The position numbers and the translations under genes are program-made. This document shows, in pieces, positions 13,488 through 36,301 of a DNA stretch of 64,000 bases. A model generated the notes under the pieces. That model worked only from the letters and a program-made list of their open reading frames with translations, ran no database searches and was not told the origin of the DNA. Origin of the DNA: Erpobdella octoculata (Eukaryota > Annelida > Clitellata > Hirudinida > Erpobdellidae); the NCBI GenBank assembly GCA_963978895.1, contig OZ022242.1, forward strand, positions 20,421,629 through 20,485,628, in the 5' to 3' direction. Every line of letters starts with the position of its first letter. The first letter of the stretch is position 1.

Positions 13488-16400
13488 TCAAGCCCACACA
13501 TATTTCTTGCAATGTTCTTCAGCCTGAAATAAAAAAAATGGTATTTTATAACTATAAATTCCCAAAATATAATCTCCAATATTAACACCAATAACATAAT
13601 CACATCTCCATCACCACCGCATTCTGCTCACCTCACACATCTTGGCATTGGCCTTGCTAGCACACCAGTACTGTGGACCGGCAATACACTTATAGTACAG
13701 TTTATCGTTCTTCTGGTTGCACAGGTTCAAAGACTACAAAAGTAAATTTGACATTAAACACAATTATATGATTGGTTATTTAAATAATGAACTTTTATAT
13801 TAACAATAGAAATACCACAAAAAAGACTGATTTGGTTATTATATTATAGCAAGATGCTTTTAAATAATACCACTCTGTCAAATATTTTCATCAGGTTTCC
13901 TAATTTAAATATCAACAATGCTGTGAGCATCACTTACTGATGCAAAAAAATATATAAATAAAAATAGAATTGTGATGCTGAAATATAACAAAACAGCATA
14001 CCTTGCAGAGCTCCTTGGGGGTCTTCATGGTGGCAATGTAATGAATGACAAGTGCACCATACTCATTCACCATATTGTCACACTGCAAATAAATGATTGC
14101 TCATGAAGTCATGAAAAAAAGCAATGTAACTAAATCTAATACAAATCCAGAGTTAACCAGAATGTTAAAATAAAGAATACTATAACAAAATGAAGAAAAA
14201 TGAATAAAAAAAGAAAAGCAAACGAAGAAATACAAATTTGAAAAACAAACCCATTAAATAAATAGCAACATTTTTTGTAACAATATAATAAGTCTTACAG
14301 GCTCTCTTATCTTGCTTGGAAGAATATGGCAGACTTTCATGACGACATCTTCAATTCTGGAAACAGTGGCATTCGTATCCAGAAGAGCTTCAAGGTACTG
14401 GGTAACAATCTCACAAAATTCACATTCTACTGCGACACGTAAATCTGAAATTATATGAACAACGATTGGTTTAAACAGATTCAAACAACTGACCAATCAC
14501 AAGACACTGGATGGCAAGACAACAATAAATAAGCATACAAATAATTAATTTTTGATATTTAACTAATCAGAGACAATTTCTTTTTTTACATCTACCCATA
14601 AATCAGATTTTATGTTTGTTTTTATTTATTTATTAGAATATTCAATGGCTATCAAGATTAGAATCTACAGGGCCAATCTGCATTTGTCCTCCTTACTTTT
14701 AACATTGTAATATATTTATAATGCCACAAATACAAACAAATGTCTGCTTTAACATGAACTAACTAGTAGGTGGGCAGACCATGAGGACTTCACAGACCAT
14801 ATCAGGAGTGAGTTCTTGAAGGATTAGGTCAACCACGGGCTTGGCAAAAACTTTGACGAATTTTTCGCATTTCTTGCTAAGGATTGGAAGTTTGTGGCAC
14901 ACCTTCTCAACGGCATCAAACACACGTTCCTGTTGACAGGTATAAAAGTTTGGCGAGTTCATTACCATCATCAAAACTGGTAAAGCTAACTTAAATTAAT
15001 TACTTCAAATTTTATTAGTGAATTTAAATTGAACCTAGTTAACTGATAAAATACCTGTTGGCTTATTAATGTATTTTACCTCAATTTCAAGAAAAAAAGA
15101 AAAAGATAGTGACGTGGTGACAGGAATTGAGGTAATAACATCGGGAATGCAAATTTTTAGGTGACACTGCTATAACCTTAACAATAATTTAACTGTAAAT
15201 ACCTTGGTGCTGACCTGCTTAGTGCTATTTCAGTCTTAAAACAACTGGTGCAAAGGACTAAGAAAGAAGTTGAAAAACTAATTTCAAGCTGAAATTACAC
15301 TAAATCTTACAGCAATTCAGCCAGCCAGTCAGCCATTTCAACTAGTTCAAAATCACAACAATTTTAATAAACATCAAATATATCACAAGAACATAGAAAA
15401 AATTAAGCATCCTATCTACCACCTTTCTAACACTGCTTACCCACCTAATAATATTCCCTCTCTCACCAACCCATCGTTATCTCACCTCGATCTTCTTTCC
15501 GTCAATAAGTCCTTCAGCCTTATTGACCACATACCTGCAGAGGGAGCATCTGATATTGAAAATGCTGCTGATATCATTATCAATTTCTTCTTGTGTCAAT
15601 GGGGTGGTTTTTTCAATTGGTGTGGCTTTCTCAAGCTGGGCAGCATCCACCATTGTTACCTGGTAGGGGCAGAGTCCAAGAGAGTGGCAGGCTGTGGTGG
15701 CATCCTGCAGTGGAATGAAAAAATTTGGAAGATGATGAGAAATCATATTTAAAATGTATTGTAATACTTCAATAATATCTTGAAAGTGTTAAAAGAATAT
15801 TTTAAAAATTATAATAAATTAAATAATAACTAACCAGTTCACTGACGATGAAGGAGAAAGCCATGTCAGCGTAACCATCAACGTATTCCTCGCACTGTTG
15901 GAAGTAAATCAGTTAATAAAACAAGCAATCATGTCAATTTTATTCAGCACTTAATATACTAATAATATTCTCACATCTTTTTCATGACTTCTGAAGAGTG
16001 GACAAATCTCCTTCTTGACAAATCCTTCAATCTTTTTCTGAACAAAATAAAAAGCCAAAAAGATTAAATTGACCTTGAAACTAGAATAAGGAAGATATTA
16101 AGATATATAATAATAAATATATAACAATAAAGACATAATATACAATATATTAAATAAATGCATAATCATAAACCCAACATATTAAATAAATTGCATGTTC
16201 TATGTCTTTATGATATCAAATTATCGGCAAATAACTCCACCTGGTTACTTTCATTCTGCAGGAAAGATTTGAGTTCAGTGAAAACAAGTTTGCACATTTC
16301 GCACTCACCAAACCAGTTCTGAAATTTAAACAAAAATTAGCAAACTTTTTAATATAAAAATTCAAAAATTACTTGCATTCATTTCCCACTACATACACTC

Positions 16401-19400
16401 ACTCATCTATCTGCAAATAAACTTTCCTATCTACAACCCACCTGTAGTTACCTATCTATCTTAAGATACCTTTCCTATCTCCAACTCACCTGTTCAGCAG
16501 ATTTCTTGAAAGACATGACAGCCCTCTGTAGCAAGGCAGCCTCCTCAGTTAAAAAGCCAATTCTTTTGCAGAATACGGCACAGATCTTCTTCGGGTCCTG
16601 TGCAGGTCAGGAAAAGAAGTGAAAATAAAATTAAAACAAAATAAAAACACAACAAATATTTGAGAATTATAAGACAAGCGATGGAAACTCAACTCACAAA
16701 AGCTTTTCGGATTGTCTGGAAAAACTCTGGAACGAACTCCTCAGTGATTTGTTTGCACTGAATAAAATTAAATAGCATTAATACAACTATACTTTTAAAA
16801 ATTATATATATATTTCTCTTTATAATAATTTTTTTACAATAATCACCTTATCTTCTCCGAAGATGAAAGCCTTGCACAGATTTTCCTCAACAAAGCTGAT
16901 GACTTTTTTCTACAAGAAATAAAATCAAAGTATTTGAAAAAAACATAAACTATGTAAAGCAGAAATATAAACAAAATATAAATAAAATATTAAAAACTTT
17001 TTTTAAATACCACATTTTTGTGAAATGAAAAGAAGAAAATAATTTCTCCCTTGGCTGTATGAGAAATGTCTTGATAGAGGCATGCATTAATTGTGGACAT
17101 TTGTTCAACAAACAAGCAATACATTTTTAAAACTTAAAACGTGGGGCGCCTTTCACTCAAACTAACCATCTGCTATTTTTAAAACGGATAGAACATGTCT
17201 TTGAATATAAATGGTGCCCACGTTTTAAGTTTTAAAAATTTATGGCTTGTTTGTTGAACAAATGTCCACAATTAATGCATGCCTCCATCAAGACATTTCT
17301 CACACAGCCAAGAGAAATTATTTTCTTCTTTTCAGTTCACAAAAACGTGGCATTTTAAAAAGTTTTTTTAATAATTTATTTTCTTCTTTTTAGTGCATTA
17401 TAAAAACGTGTTTTTTTCAAGTTTATATATAAATATATATGGATGGATGGATGGGGTACCCGGCCTTGAGCGGGGTTTTTATAATGCATCTCTTTTGCTC
17501 CCGTTTCCTTCCCCGCTTGCTCTCGCGTTCCCGCTTGCTCTACCGCTCCCTTTCCCGCTCCTGGTTTATTTATAATAAAATATAATATATATAAAATATA
17601 ATATATATATATATAAAATATAAATCGTGTACAAACAGATAAGAAGCAAGTTAAGAAAAATGTGGTAAAATAGCTAAAGCCATAAAATATTAAGAAAATC
17701 TAGCAGAGAGCAACAAGCAATCATACCTCAGTCTTTTCGCTTAAGAACATATCTTTCACTTGTGTGGTAAAGTTCATACACTCTTCACAGAGAACACCAT
17801 TCTGTGTGAGGATATTATATTGATAAGCAGAAACATTTATAAAAAAAAACATAATATAACATTGCTCTATTTAAAAAGGTAAACAAAATAATGCTTACAA
17901 AATTTTGGACAACATAACAGTACAACAACCCAAATTAACATAATGACAGAAATTAAAAACTAGAGTCTCAGAATCGTGTGAACTCCACCAACCACATCAA
18001 GTTCGCCCTCCAACTGGTCTTCAACAGTTTCGGTATAGTGGTCATCACTGTCATCACTGGCAACAACGTCATTTTGAAAGTGATGAACATCCTTCATCTT
18101 GTCCATGTTTCCAAGCAGGTTGTCACAAAGTCCGATCAGTCTGCAGATCGCCTTGGGATCCTGTATAATAAAAAATGAAGGAAAGATAGTCAATTAGTTA
18201 ACCATGTGGTTCACCACTACCAACTGTAACTTTTGCTTCCAAAAACAATAAAGATATCTTGGAAGTTTCCATTTATTTGGTAAACAATCATCAGAAACAT
18301 CTTACGGCTTTTTCCTTGATGAGTTCCAGGATCATTGGCAGACCTTCCTTGATGTAGATCTTGCACTGCACACACAATATTTATAAATTACGATATCTGT
18401 TATTAAATAAAATATATAAAAAAAATTCTTAAATTTTAAAAACTATTGAAATTGAAAATTTGCAGACATTACAAATTGAAAACAACAATTGAAATAAAAA
18501 ACTCACATTGTATGCTTTATCCTTGATTGGAATGAGATCGCAGATTTTATCCAGAAAACTCTCGATGAATTGCTGAAAACAAACAATTAAAATTTTCTTA
18601 CTCTCATTATTCGAATTACATTTTTTTAATCTGAAAAAGAAAAAAATTATTTGAAGTGAGACTATTAGAATCAACTAAAAGGGAAAATAACTACAAAAAA
18701 CTTCATCAGTGGGGACACCCTCATGGACTTATGTATAAAGTGCTGATGCAAGAAAAAAACAGACGTTATAGATTAAGTCGCTATCGGCAAAGTCTACTGC
18801 AATAACTGCATTATGCTTTCTTTCTTATAGCATCAGAAATGCACAATTAGCAGGGTAGTTTATTAAAAGTGAAAGGAGTAAATCCTTTCTTATTTTATGA
18901 CTTATGTAAAAGATCAGCACTGCTGAGGGAGTTGCTCTATAAACTTTCATACTATACCGAATGAACAATTCCATGTTATTTTACATTTAACTTACCTCGG
19001 ATTTGTTCTGTTGGAGGTATTCGAAGACATCCTTAATGACAACCTCACAAAAGAGGCAAGTCTCGGACGAGTCCTGAATTTATGGAAAATGAAAGAAAAT
19101 TCATTCGCACACTGATAAATCCAAGATGGTTGCCCACAACGAAATTTAAATATAGGTCAAAATGGAAATAGATTATTTGAGCAATTAAAACTCTAATGAT
19201 TATTTACAATTAAATTTACACAATAGTTAACAGATCAAAAAATAGAAAGATAGAGAAAAAAATAAGAATTAAACAATCTTAATACAGACAATAGTGTAAA
19301 AGAATAAGCAAACAATAAACATTTTTTATTTTATTACTATGTCCTTTTTTCTAATGGGAATTAATTTACTACAAAATTTGTTTTAAATCTTATCATAAAC

Positions 19401-20802
19401 ATACTTAAGAAATAGTCAAAATCTTTAAAAATTATTGTGATATGACAATAACACTTCTTGAATAAAATAACATTTCAAATATACAATAATAAAAATTCAT
19501 AAATTTTAAAGACTTACCACAGCAACTATTTCATTCTTCCATGAGTTTTGCTTGCAGTGATTGAAGGCAGAGCACTCCTTGGCATTTTTTAAATTTCTGC
19601 ACCAGTAACTTTCACCGCTAGAGCAATCTTCTGAGAAGACACCCAGAACCAGGCAGCCTGATCAGTTTAAAAAAACACATTAATTCTTAAATTTTCAAAA
19701 ACTTCAGAATTAATTTAAATACATTATAATGAAATAAAACTAATTAGAAAAACCTTAAATTGTCCTGTTCTTATTTACAGCTGTCATAATGTTTTTATAT
19801 CAGTTTAAGCTGTATGGAGACAAACTCGTGACTTATCTTATATGAGTTATAACAAATATCGATTAACAATTAACTGAATTAATGCAATATAAGTATATAA
19901 ACAAACTGCTGCAAGCTTCATCTACATGTCTGAAGTTTAAAATCCAACAACTTACTATTATTAGCCTAAAATATAATAGTAATCACGTTGCCAACCTTTC
20001 CCTAACCCCACCCCCAAAGAGTGGGAGATACAGGGTCATAAACGAAATAATTGACAGTAAAATAATCTGAAAATACTTTCAAAACATAAATCTAACAATA
20101 TGCCAATAAAACATGTCATTCACAACATCCACAGTATTTGTTTTTGTAGGACCACAAACTAGGTAATCCCGTCAGAGAGGTTGCATTGCCAAAAAATATT
20201 TAAAAAAAACGCACAATCAGTGTGACCCAGGGTTAGGGGTATAGGGTTGAGGTAGGGTTAGGGCTAGGGTTTGGGCTATAGTTAGGGTTAGGAACGGGGT
20301 CACTGATTGTGCATTTTTAAAAAATATTTTTTGTCAATACAACCTCTCTGACGGGATTAGCCGCAGCCAACTAAACAGTTTTACCTACGAAGACAATATA
20401 ATATAAGCGCTTTCATTTTTTCTACATGATCAATTATTACTCGCTGCTTAACTGTTTAACTTTAAAAAACACACAGAGAAGGTTAGTAAGTAGCAGTTTC
20501 CGCATATATATGACAGGCCAAAAGTCAAATTTTTAAAGCTATTTTCAAAAGCAAAATCAAAAAATCTTCTTTCATTGATCAATGTAATTTTAAAATAATA
20601 CAATACATTGTCATAAGTAACCACAAGATAGACTTCATGTCTCATGTCAACAAACAGTCAAAGAGTTACGAGAAGATTAAAAATTAAAAAGAACCTTCCT
20701 GCTGTTTATGAAATCTCATAAATAGACATCTAAAACAGTTAAATAGACAAAAAGAGCTATAATCTTACAGCCGAGAATGACGGAAATCTTCAGGAAACCC
20801 AT
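13488..20802 (-). CDS. Prosaposin, complete gene, duplication copy 1 (19 exons, about 599 aa)
   Basis: Precursor of saposins: small disulfide-bonded proteins that bind lipids and activate lysosomal sphingolipid hydrolases (family knowledge). Coding exons, minus strand: 20802-20769, 19657-19518, 19073-18996, 18572-18507, 18365-18306, 18160-about 17996, 17801-17727, 16909-16847, 16757-16698, 16597-16490, 16318-16241, 16037-15975, 15894-15835, 15704-15486, 14929-14764, 14444-14299, 14082-14002, 13733-13632, 13523-13488. All reading phases join. The start MGFLKISVILGCC is a signal peptide. SapA 1 (about residues 23-51) has CSSGESYWC and CKQNSW. Five SapB domains follow, each with six cysteines: exons 3-6, 7-10, 11-14, 14-15 and 16-18. 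A second SapA lies at the C-terminus (CIAGPQYWC, then CKKYVW, stop). SapB 1-3 share intron positions, SapB 4-5 have fewer. Sequons include NFT (exon 7), NES (exon 11) and NAT (exon 16). Human prosaposin has four SapB units, so five is one more. The donor of exon 6 is uncertain (see separate entry). Confidence 0.9.
16994..17365. mobile_element. Foldback (long inverted repeat) element in intron 7
   Basis: Two arms of about 150 bases (16994-17152 and 17212-17365) are near-perfect reverse complements around a loop of about 60 bases. Shared arm motifs are GAGAAATGTCTTGAT, GCATGCATTAATTGTGGAC and TTGTTCAACAAACAAGC. There is no coding capacity. A copy with a truncated right arm lies at 30618-30940 in the duplicate. 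Confidence 0.85.
17452..17568 (-). mobile_element. Helitron B 3' fragment, inverted (intron 7, copy 1)
   Basis: GGGTACCCGGCCTTGAGCGG is a degraded family B 3' hairpin read in reverse, followed by TCCCGTTTCCTTCCCCGC. A GGAT run precedes it. Its orthologue in copy 2 is 32245-32370. Confidence 0.55.
17960..18160 (-). other. Exon 6 with in-frame stop (possible short isoform) in copy 1
   Basis: Exon 6 begins DPKAIC and completes SapB 1 with GLC. It then encodes an acidic linker (SDDSDDHYTETVEDQ) and reaches an in-frame TAG at 17962-17960. To join exon 7 in phase 0, splicing must use a weak internal donor such as GAT/GTGGTT at 17996 or a nearby GT. If this donor is not used, the product is about 192 aa with one SapA and one SapB. 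The same sequence is kept at 32870-33070. No AATAAA was seen close downstream, which favours splicing onward. Confidence 0.55.
20164..20359. mobile_element. MITE with telomere-like core, intron 1 of copy 1
   Basis: 196 bp bounded by TAATCCCGTCAGAGAGGTTG and its exact complement CAACCTCTCTGACGGGATTA. The inverted similarity extends to about 60 bp (CACAATCAGTGTGACC and GGTCACTGATTGTG). The core (20230-20292) is made of GGGTTAGGG/GGGCTAGGG variants. The ends begin and finish with TA, suggesting a TA target. There is no coding capacity. An orthologous copy is at 35082-35278. Confidence 0.8.
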
Positions 20803-20862
20803 GTCAGTCTTCCAATACCGAGAAAAGAGAAGATCTTTGTGTTAAAGCGTACAACGATCCGA

Positions 20863-20872
20863 AATATAAATA
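20863..20872 (-). promoter_or_regulatory. Candidate TATA box of prosaposin copy 1
   Basis: TATTTATATT on the minus strand, about 61 bases upstream of the ATG at 20802. This would place transcription start near 20830-20840 with a short 5' UTR. The element is unchanged in copy 2. Confidence 0.4.
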
Positions 20873-21362
20873 CTATTGTATCGTGACAAACAGTCATATG
20901 AGAGGCAAGTGCTTCGACAAAGACCAGTATAATTAAGTTCATTTTTGAAGGACTTTTGTGGAATTGGCTGAAAATATTAAATCAATTAGTCATTATTAAA
21001 ACACTTAAAATTAATTTTTATTTTGAGCTTATTTGTTCAGAAAGCCATTTCGAAGTGCAGCCACATGTACCCATCACCCAAAACTGATGGAATATTTCAA
21101 TGAATAAACAGTCTTTTAGTAAGTAATAAAAAAGTTTTAAATTCCAATATCTATTTTCTTTATTTCATTGTCGATATGTTTTCCGACAAGCTTCTGCACG
21201 TGGTAATTGTAAAGTTATAATCTTCGTTTTTACATTACACATTATTATTTGACTTGACTTTTCTGCATGTGATCAAAATTTTTGAATTGATTTTTCACAA
21301 ACTTTTAGACAATTAAGAACTTTGAAACTTTCAGCATAGACTTTAGCCACCCGCCAAAGCAA

Positions 21363-21794
21363 TATGTATGTATGTACGTACGTACGTACGTATGTATGTA
21401 TGTATGTATGTATGTATGTATGTATGTATGTATGTATGTATGTATGTATGTATGTATGTATGTATGTATGTATGTATGTATGTATGTATGTATGTATGTA
21501 TGTATGTATGTATGTATGTATGTATGTATGTATGTATGTATGTATGTATGTATGTATGTATGTATGTATGTATGTATGTATGTATGTATGTATGTATGTA
21601 TGTATGTATGTATGTATGTATGTATGTATGTATGTATGTATGTATGTATGTATGTATGTATGTATGTATGTATGTATGTATGTATGAATGTATGTATGTA
21701 TGTATGTATGTATGTATGTATGTATGTATGTATGTATGTATGTATGTATGTATGTATGTATGTATGTATGTATGTATGTATGTATGTATGTATG

Positions 21795-21825
<31 letters not shown>

Positions 21826-22018
21826 GTATGTATGTATGTATGTATGTATGTATGTATGTATGTATGTATGTATGTATGTATGTATGTATGTATGTATGTA
21901 TGTATGTATGTATGTATGTATGTATGTATGTATGTATGTATGTATGTATGTATGCATGTACGCATGTACGTATGTATGTACGTATGTACGTATGTACGTA
22001 TGTATGTATGTATGTTTG
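21363..22018. repeat. (GTAT)n microsatellite upstream of prosaposin copy 1
   Basis: About 650 bp of TGTA tetranucleotide with CGTA variants clustered at both edges and single changes near 21687 and 21823. It starts about 560 bp upstream of the ATG. The long Cys/Tyr and Thr/His frames are artefacts. Confidence 0.95.
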
Positions 22019-22172
22019 TATATTCAAGCACCAAATAAAAACCAACAAACCAATTTTATTGACATTTGGCACACTTATGGGAGATAACCAGCCGGTGGTT
22101 TGTGTGAACTTTGAAAAAAATTTGCTAATTCGTTGGTGTTTTATGGAGAAAAAACGTTTTGGTCAGCGGTTG
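22019..22172 (+). repeat. Dispersed repeat family G
   Basis: Contains CAAGCACCAAATAAAAACC, GGCACACTTATGGGAGATAACC and TTGGTCAGCGGTTG. It follows the GTAT array directly. An inverted partial copy is at 12515-12606. Confidence 0.6.
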
Positions 22173-22185
22173 TAAGTTGTATATA

Positions 22186-23128
<943 letters not shown>

Positions 23129-23146
23129 TATATATATATATATATA

Positions 23147-23689
<543 letters not shown>

Positions 23690-23700
23690 GGAAAACCCAC

Positions 23701-23939
23701 TGTGAGCGAAAGAGCGAGCAGGAAAAGTGACCAGGAAGAAAAGAGCAAGCTGGAGTGGGGAAGCGTAAGAGACCGGGAGCGGGAAAGCGACCGTAAGCGG
23801 GAATGCGACCGGGAGCGGGAAACGACCGGTAGTGGTAAGCGTCCGGGGACGGGAAAGCAGCCAGGAGCACGAGAGCAAGCTGTGAAAGAAACGGTAGCAA
23901 GATAGAAAAACCTCTAAAAACTCCGGGCCACCCCGCTAG
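23701..23939 (+). mobile_element. Helitron B 3' end shared by the duplication (copy 2)
   Basis: Minisatellite of GGGAAAGCGACCG type ending CCGGGCCACCCCGCTAG before TACTTCATAAG, orthologous to 12620-12862. The minisatellite units differ between copies while the flanks match closely. Confidence 0.7.
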
Positions 23940-24069
23940 TACTTCATAAGTGAAATAATTTTGTATTAGTACTTCAAAAACTTTTAACATAAGTATTTCA
24001 TATTTGAAATACTTTATTTATTTATACATGCACTGTATAAACCACAACTATAGAACTCTCTGAATTTTA

Positions 24070-25205
24070 TCTATATATATAAAAATGAATGTTTGTATAT
24101 ATGTATTTATGTATGTTAATGTCCTTTATGCATTGCTACACCATTCATCCGATCGTAATGAAATTTTCACACAACCTTGAGAGTCAATGAAAATCAAAAA
24201 TAAAAAAAAAATTTTTGAAATCCGTCACAAAATGAGCGGAGCGGAGCGGGTGAGCGAGCGGGAACTATATATATATGTATGTGCGTATGTATGTGTGTAT
24301 TTATGTATGTGTGTCTGTGTGTGTGTTTATGTATGTACTAGCGGAGATACCCGGCGTTGCCCAGGTTTTTTGAGGTTTTTCTAATGTTTGTCTCTTTCTC
24401 TCCCGTTTCCTTTCCCACCTGCTTTCCCACTCCTGTTAGCTTTTCCGTTTTCGGTCGTTTTCCCACTGCCGGTCGCTTTCCCGCTCCCGGTCGTTTTCCC
24501 GTCCCGGTCGCTGCCCCGTTCCCGCTCACGTTTGCTATCCCATTCCCGCTCACGCTTGCTTTTCTGTTCCCGCTCGCTGTCCGTTCCGGGTGCTTTCCCG
24601 TTTCTATAATAGACAAACTAACCCACAAACATTCATATATATATATATATAGTCTTAGCAAATCTATTTTGCGTTTTATAGGCTAACAGAAGTTATGAAA
24701 GAATGTAAAAAGAGAAAATGAGCGGGAACTGAAACGGGAACGGGAGAGCTACCGTGACCGGGAATGGGAGAGCAAGCGTGAGCGGGAACGGGAAAGCGAC
24801 CGGAAACGGGAAAGCGACCGGGAACGGGAAAGCGACCGGGAACGGGAAAGCGACCGAGAACGGGAAAGCGACCGGGAACGGGAAAGCGACCGGGAACGGG
24901 AAAGCGACTGGGAACGGGAAAGCGACCGGGAACGCGGAAAGCGACCGGGAACGCGGAAAGCGACCGGGAACGCGGAAAGCGACTGGAATCGGAAGAGCAA
25001 GCTTGGAAGGAAACGCGAGCAAGAGAGAAAATCGATAACAGAACTTCTGAGCGGGAAAGCGACCGGGAGCTGGAAAACGACCGAGAGCGGAAAAGCGACC
25101 GGGAACGCTACGAAAACGGGAAAGTGGAGAAGGGAACGGGAGCGAGAGAGACAAACATTAGAAAAACCTCTAAAAACCCCGGGCAACGCCGGGTAACCCC
25201 GCTAG
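24070..25205 (+). mobile_element. Composite Helitron (family B), full length, dated by an empty site
   Basis: 1136 bp from TCTATATATATAAAAATG to CCGGGCAACGCCGGG-TAACCCCGCTAG. It is flanked by A at 24069 and T at 25206. Copy 1 of the duplication has the uninterrupted junction TTTTA/TTTATAAATATAAATAG at 12989/12990, so the element inserted between A and T after or during duplication. Internal order: B 5' region; short AT/GT repeat; inverted B 3' end (24339-24645, starting CTAGCGGAGATACCCGGCG); linker with CTTAGCAAATC; second 3' end with a regular 18-bp minisatellite (GACCGGGAACGGGAAAGC, about 24780-24990). The same layout is at 10667-11855. Confidence 0.92.
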
Positions 25206-25588
25206 TTTATAAATATAAATAGAAGCATAAAATCCCTCATCCACACGTCTTAGACACAATACGAATCTTTGACAGGAATGACCAACAAACTCCAAAAATA
25301 CATAACAGCAACACACCAATACTAAATCTTTCGAATAATTTAATCAGGAAATAACATGCACAGAAATCCAAGTCGTCAAATGGTATCGAGTTTCCTATCT
25401 GACCTGCTTTAGTTCAGGTTCAGGCACAGCGAAATTCAGAAGATCCAAATTCAGAACAGACAAAAACATAATTAATTGTACAAATGTTATCACACTGATG
25501 AAGAAATACACATCAATTTATATAAATTCAGTCTTTCCTGTCACATGCATGAAAAGAATAAACTTGCATTCAAATATGGAAGTTAACA

Positions 25589-25594
25589 TTTATT
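25589..25594 (-). promoter_or_regulatory. Polyadenylation signal of prosaposin copy 2
   Basis: AATAAA on the minus strand about 110 bases after the stop codon. Copy 1 has AATAAC at the matching site near 13373. Confidence 0.5.
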
Positions 25595-25703
25595 TATCAC
25601 TGGAGTTACAAGAGTATAATCAACAAACTGCAAAATTAAAAAGAAACAGTTAACTACAAATGATAATAATTATCATCATCATTGTAAAATCAATTGAGTC
25701 TCT

Positions 25704-35708
<10,005 letters not shown>

Positions 35709-35768
35709 GTCAGTCTTCCAATAACGAGAAAAGAGAAGATTTTTGTGTTAAAACGTACAACGATCCGA

Positions 35769-35778
35769 AATATAAATA
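35769..35778 (-). promoter_or_regulatory. Candidate TATA box of prosaposin copy 2
   Basis: TATTTATATT on the minus strand, about 61 bases upstream of the ATG at 35708, identical to copy 1. Confidence 0.4.
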
Positions 35779-36270
35779 CTATTGTATCGTGACAAACAGT
35801 CATATGAGAGGCAAGTGCTTCGACAAAGACCAGTATAATTAAGTTCATTTTTGAAGGACTTTTGTGGAATTGGCTGAAAATATTAAATCAATTAGTCATT
35901 ATTAAAACACTTAAAATTAATTTTTATTTTGAGCTTATTTTTTCAGAAAGCCATTTCAAAGTGCAGCCACTTGTAACTAACTCCCATCACTCAAAACTGA
36001 TGGAATGTTTCAGTAAATAAACAGTGTTTTAGTAAGTAATAAAAAAGTTTTAAATTCCAATATCTATTTTTTTTATTTCATTGTTGATTTGTTTTCCGAC
36101 AAGCTTCTGTACGTGGGAATTATGAAGTAATAATCTTCGTTTTTACATTACACATTATTATTTGACTTGACTTGTCTGTGATTAAAATTTTTGAATTGAT
36201 TTTTCACCAGCTTTTAGTCAATTAAGAACTTTGAAACTTTCAGCATAGACTTTAGCCACCCGCCAAAGCA

Positions 36271-36271
<1 letters not shown>

Positions 36272-36301
<30 letters not shown>

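Noticed and set aside
20230..20292. True interstitial telomere or chromosome-fusion point
   Set aside because: The GGGTTAGGG-like stretch is short, degenerate and enclosed by perfect inverted repeats, so it belongs to a MITE present twice.
21273..22175. Several overlapping frames of 200-267 codons on both strands
   Set aside because: They are translations of the GTAT array in different frames (repeating Met-Tyr-Val-Cys or Ile-His-Thr-Tyr). The same holds for 36214-36989 and 60671-61415.
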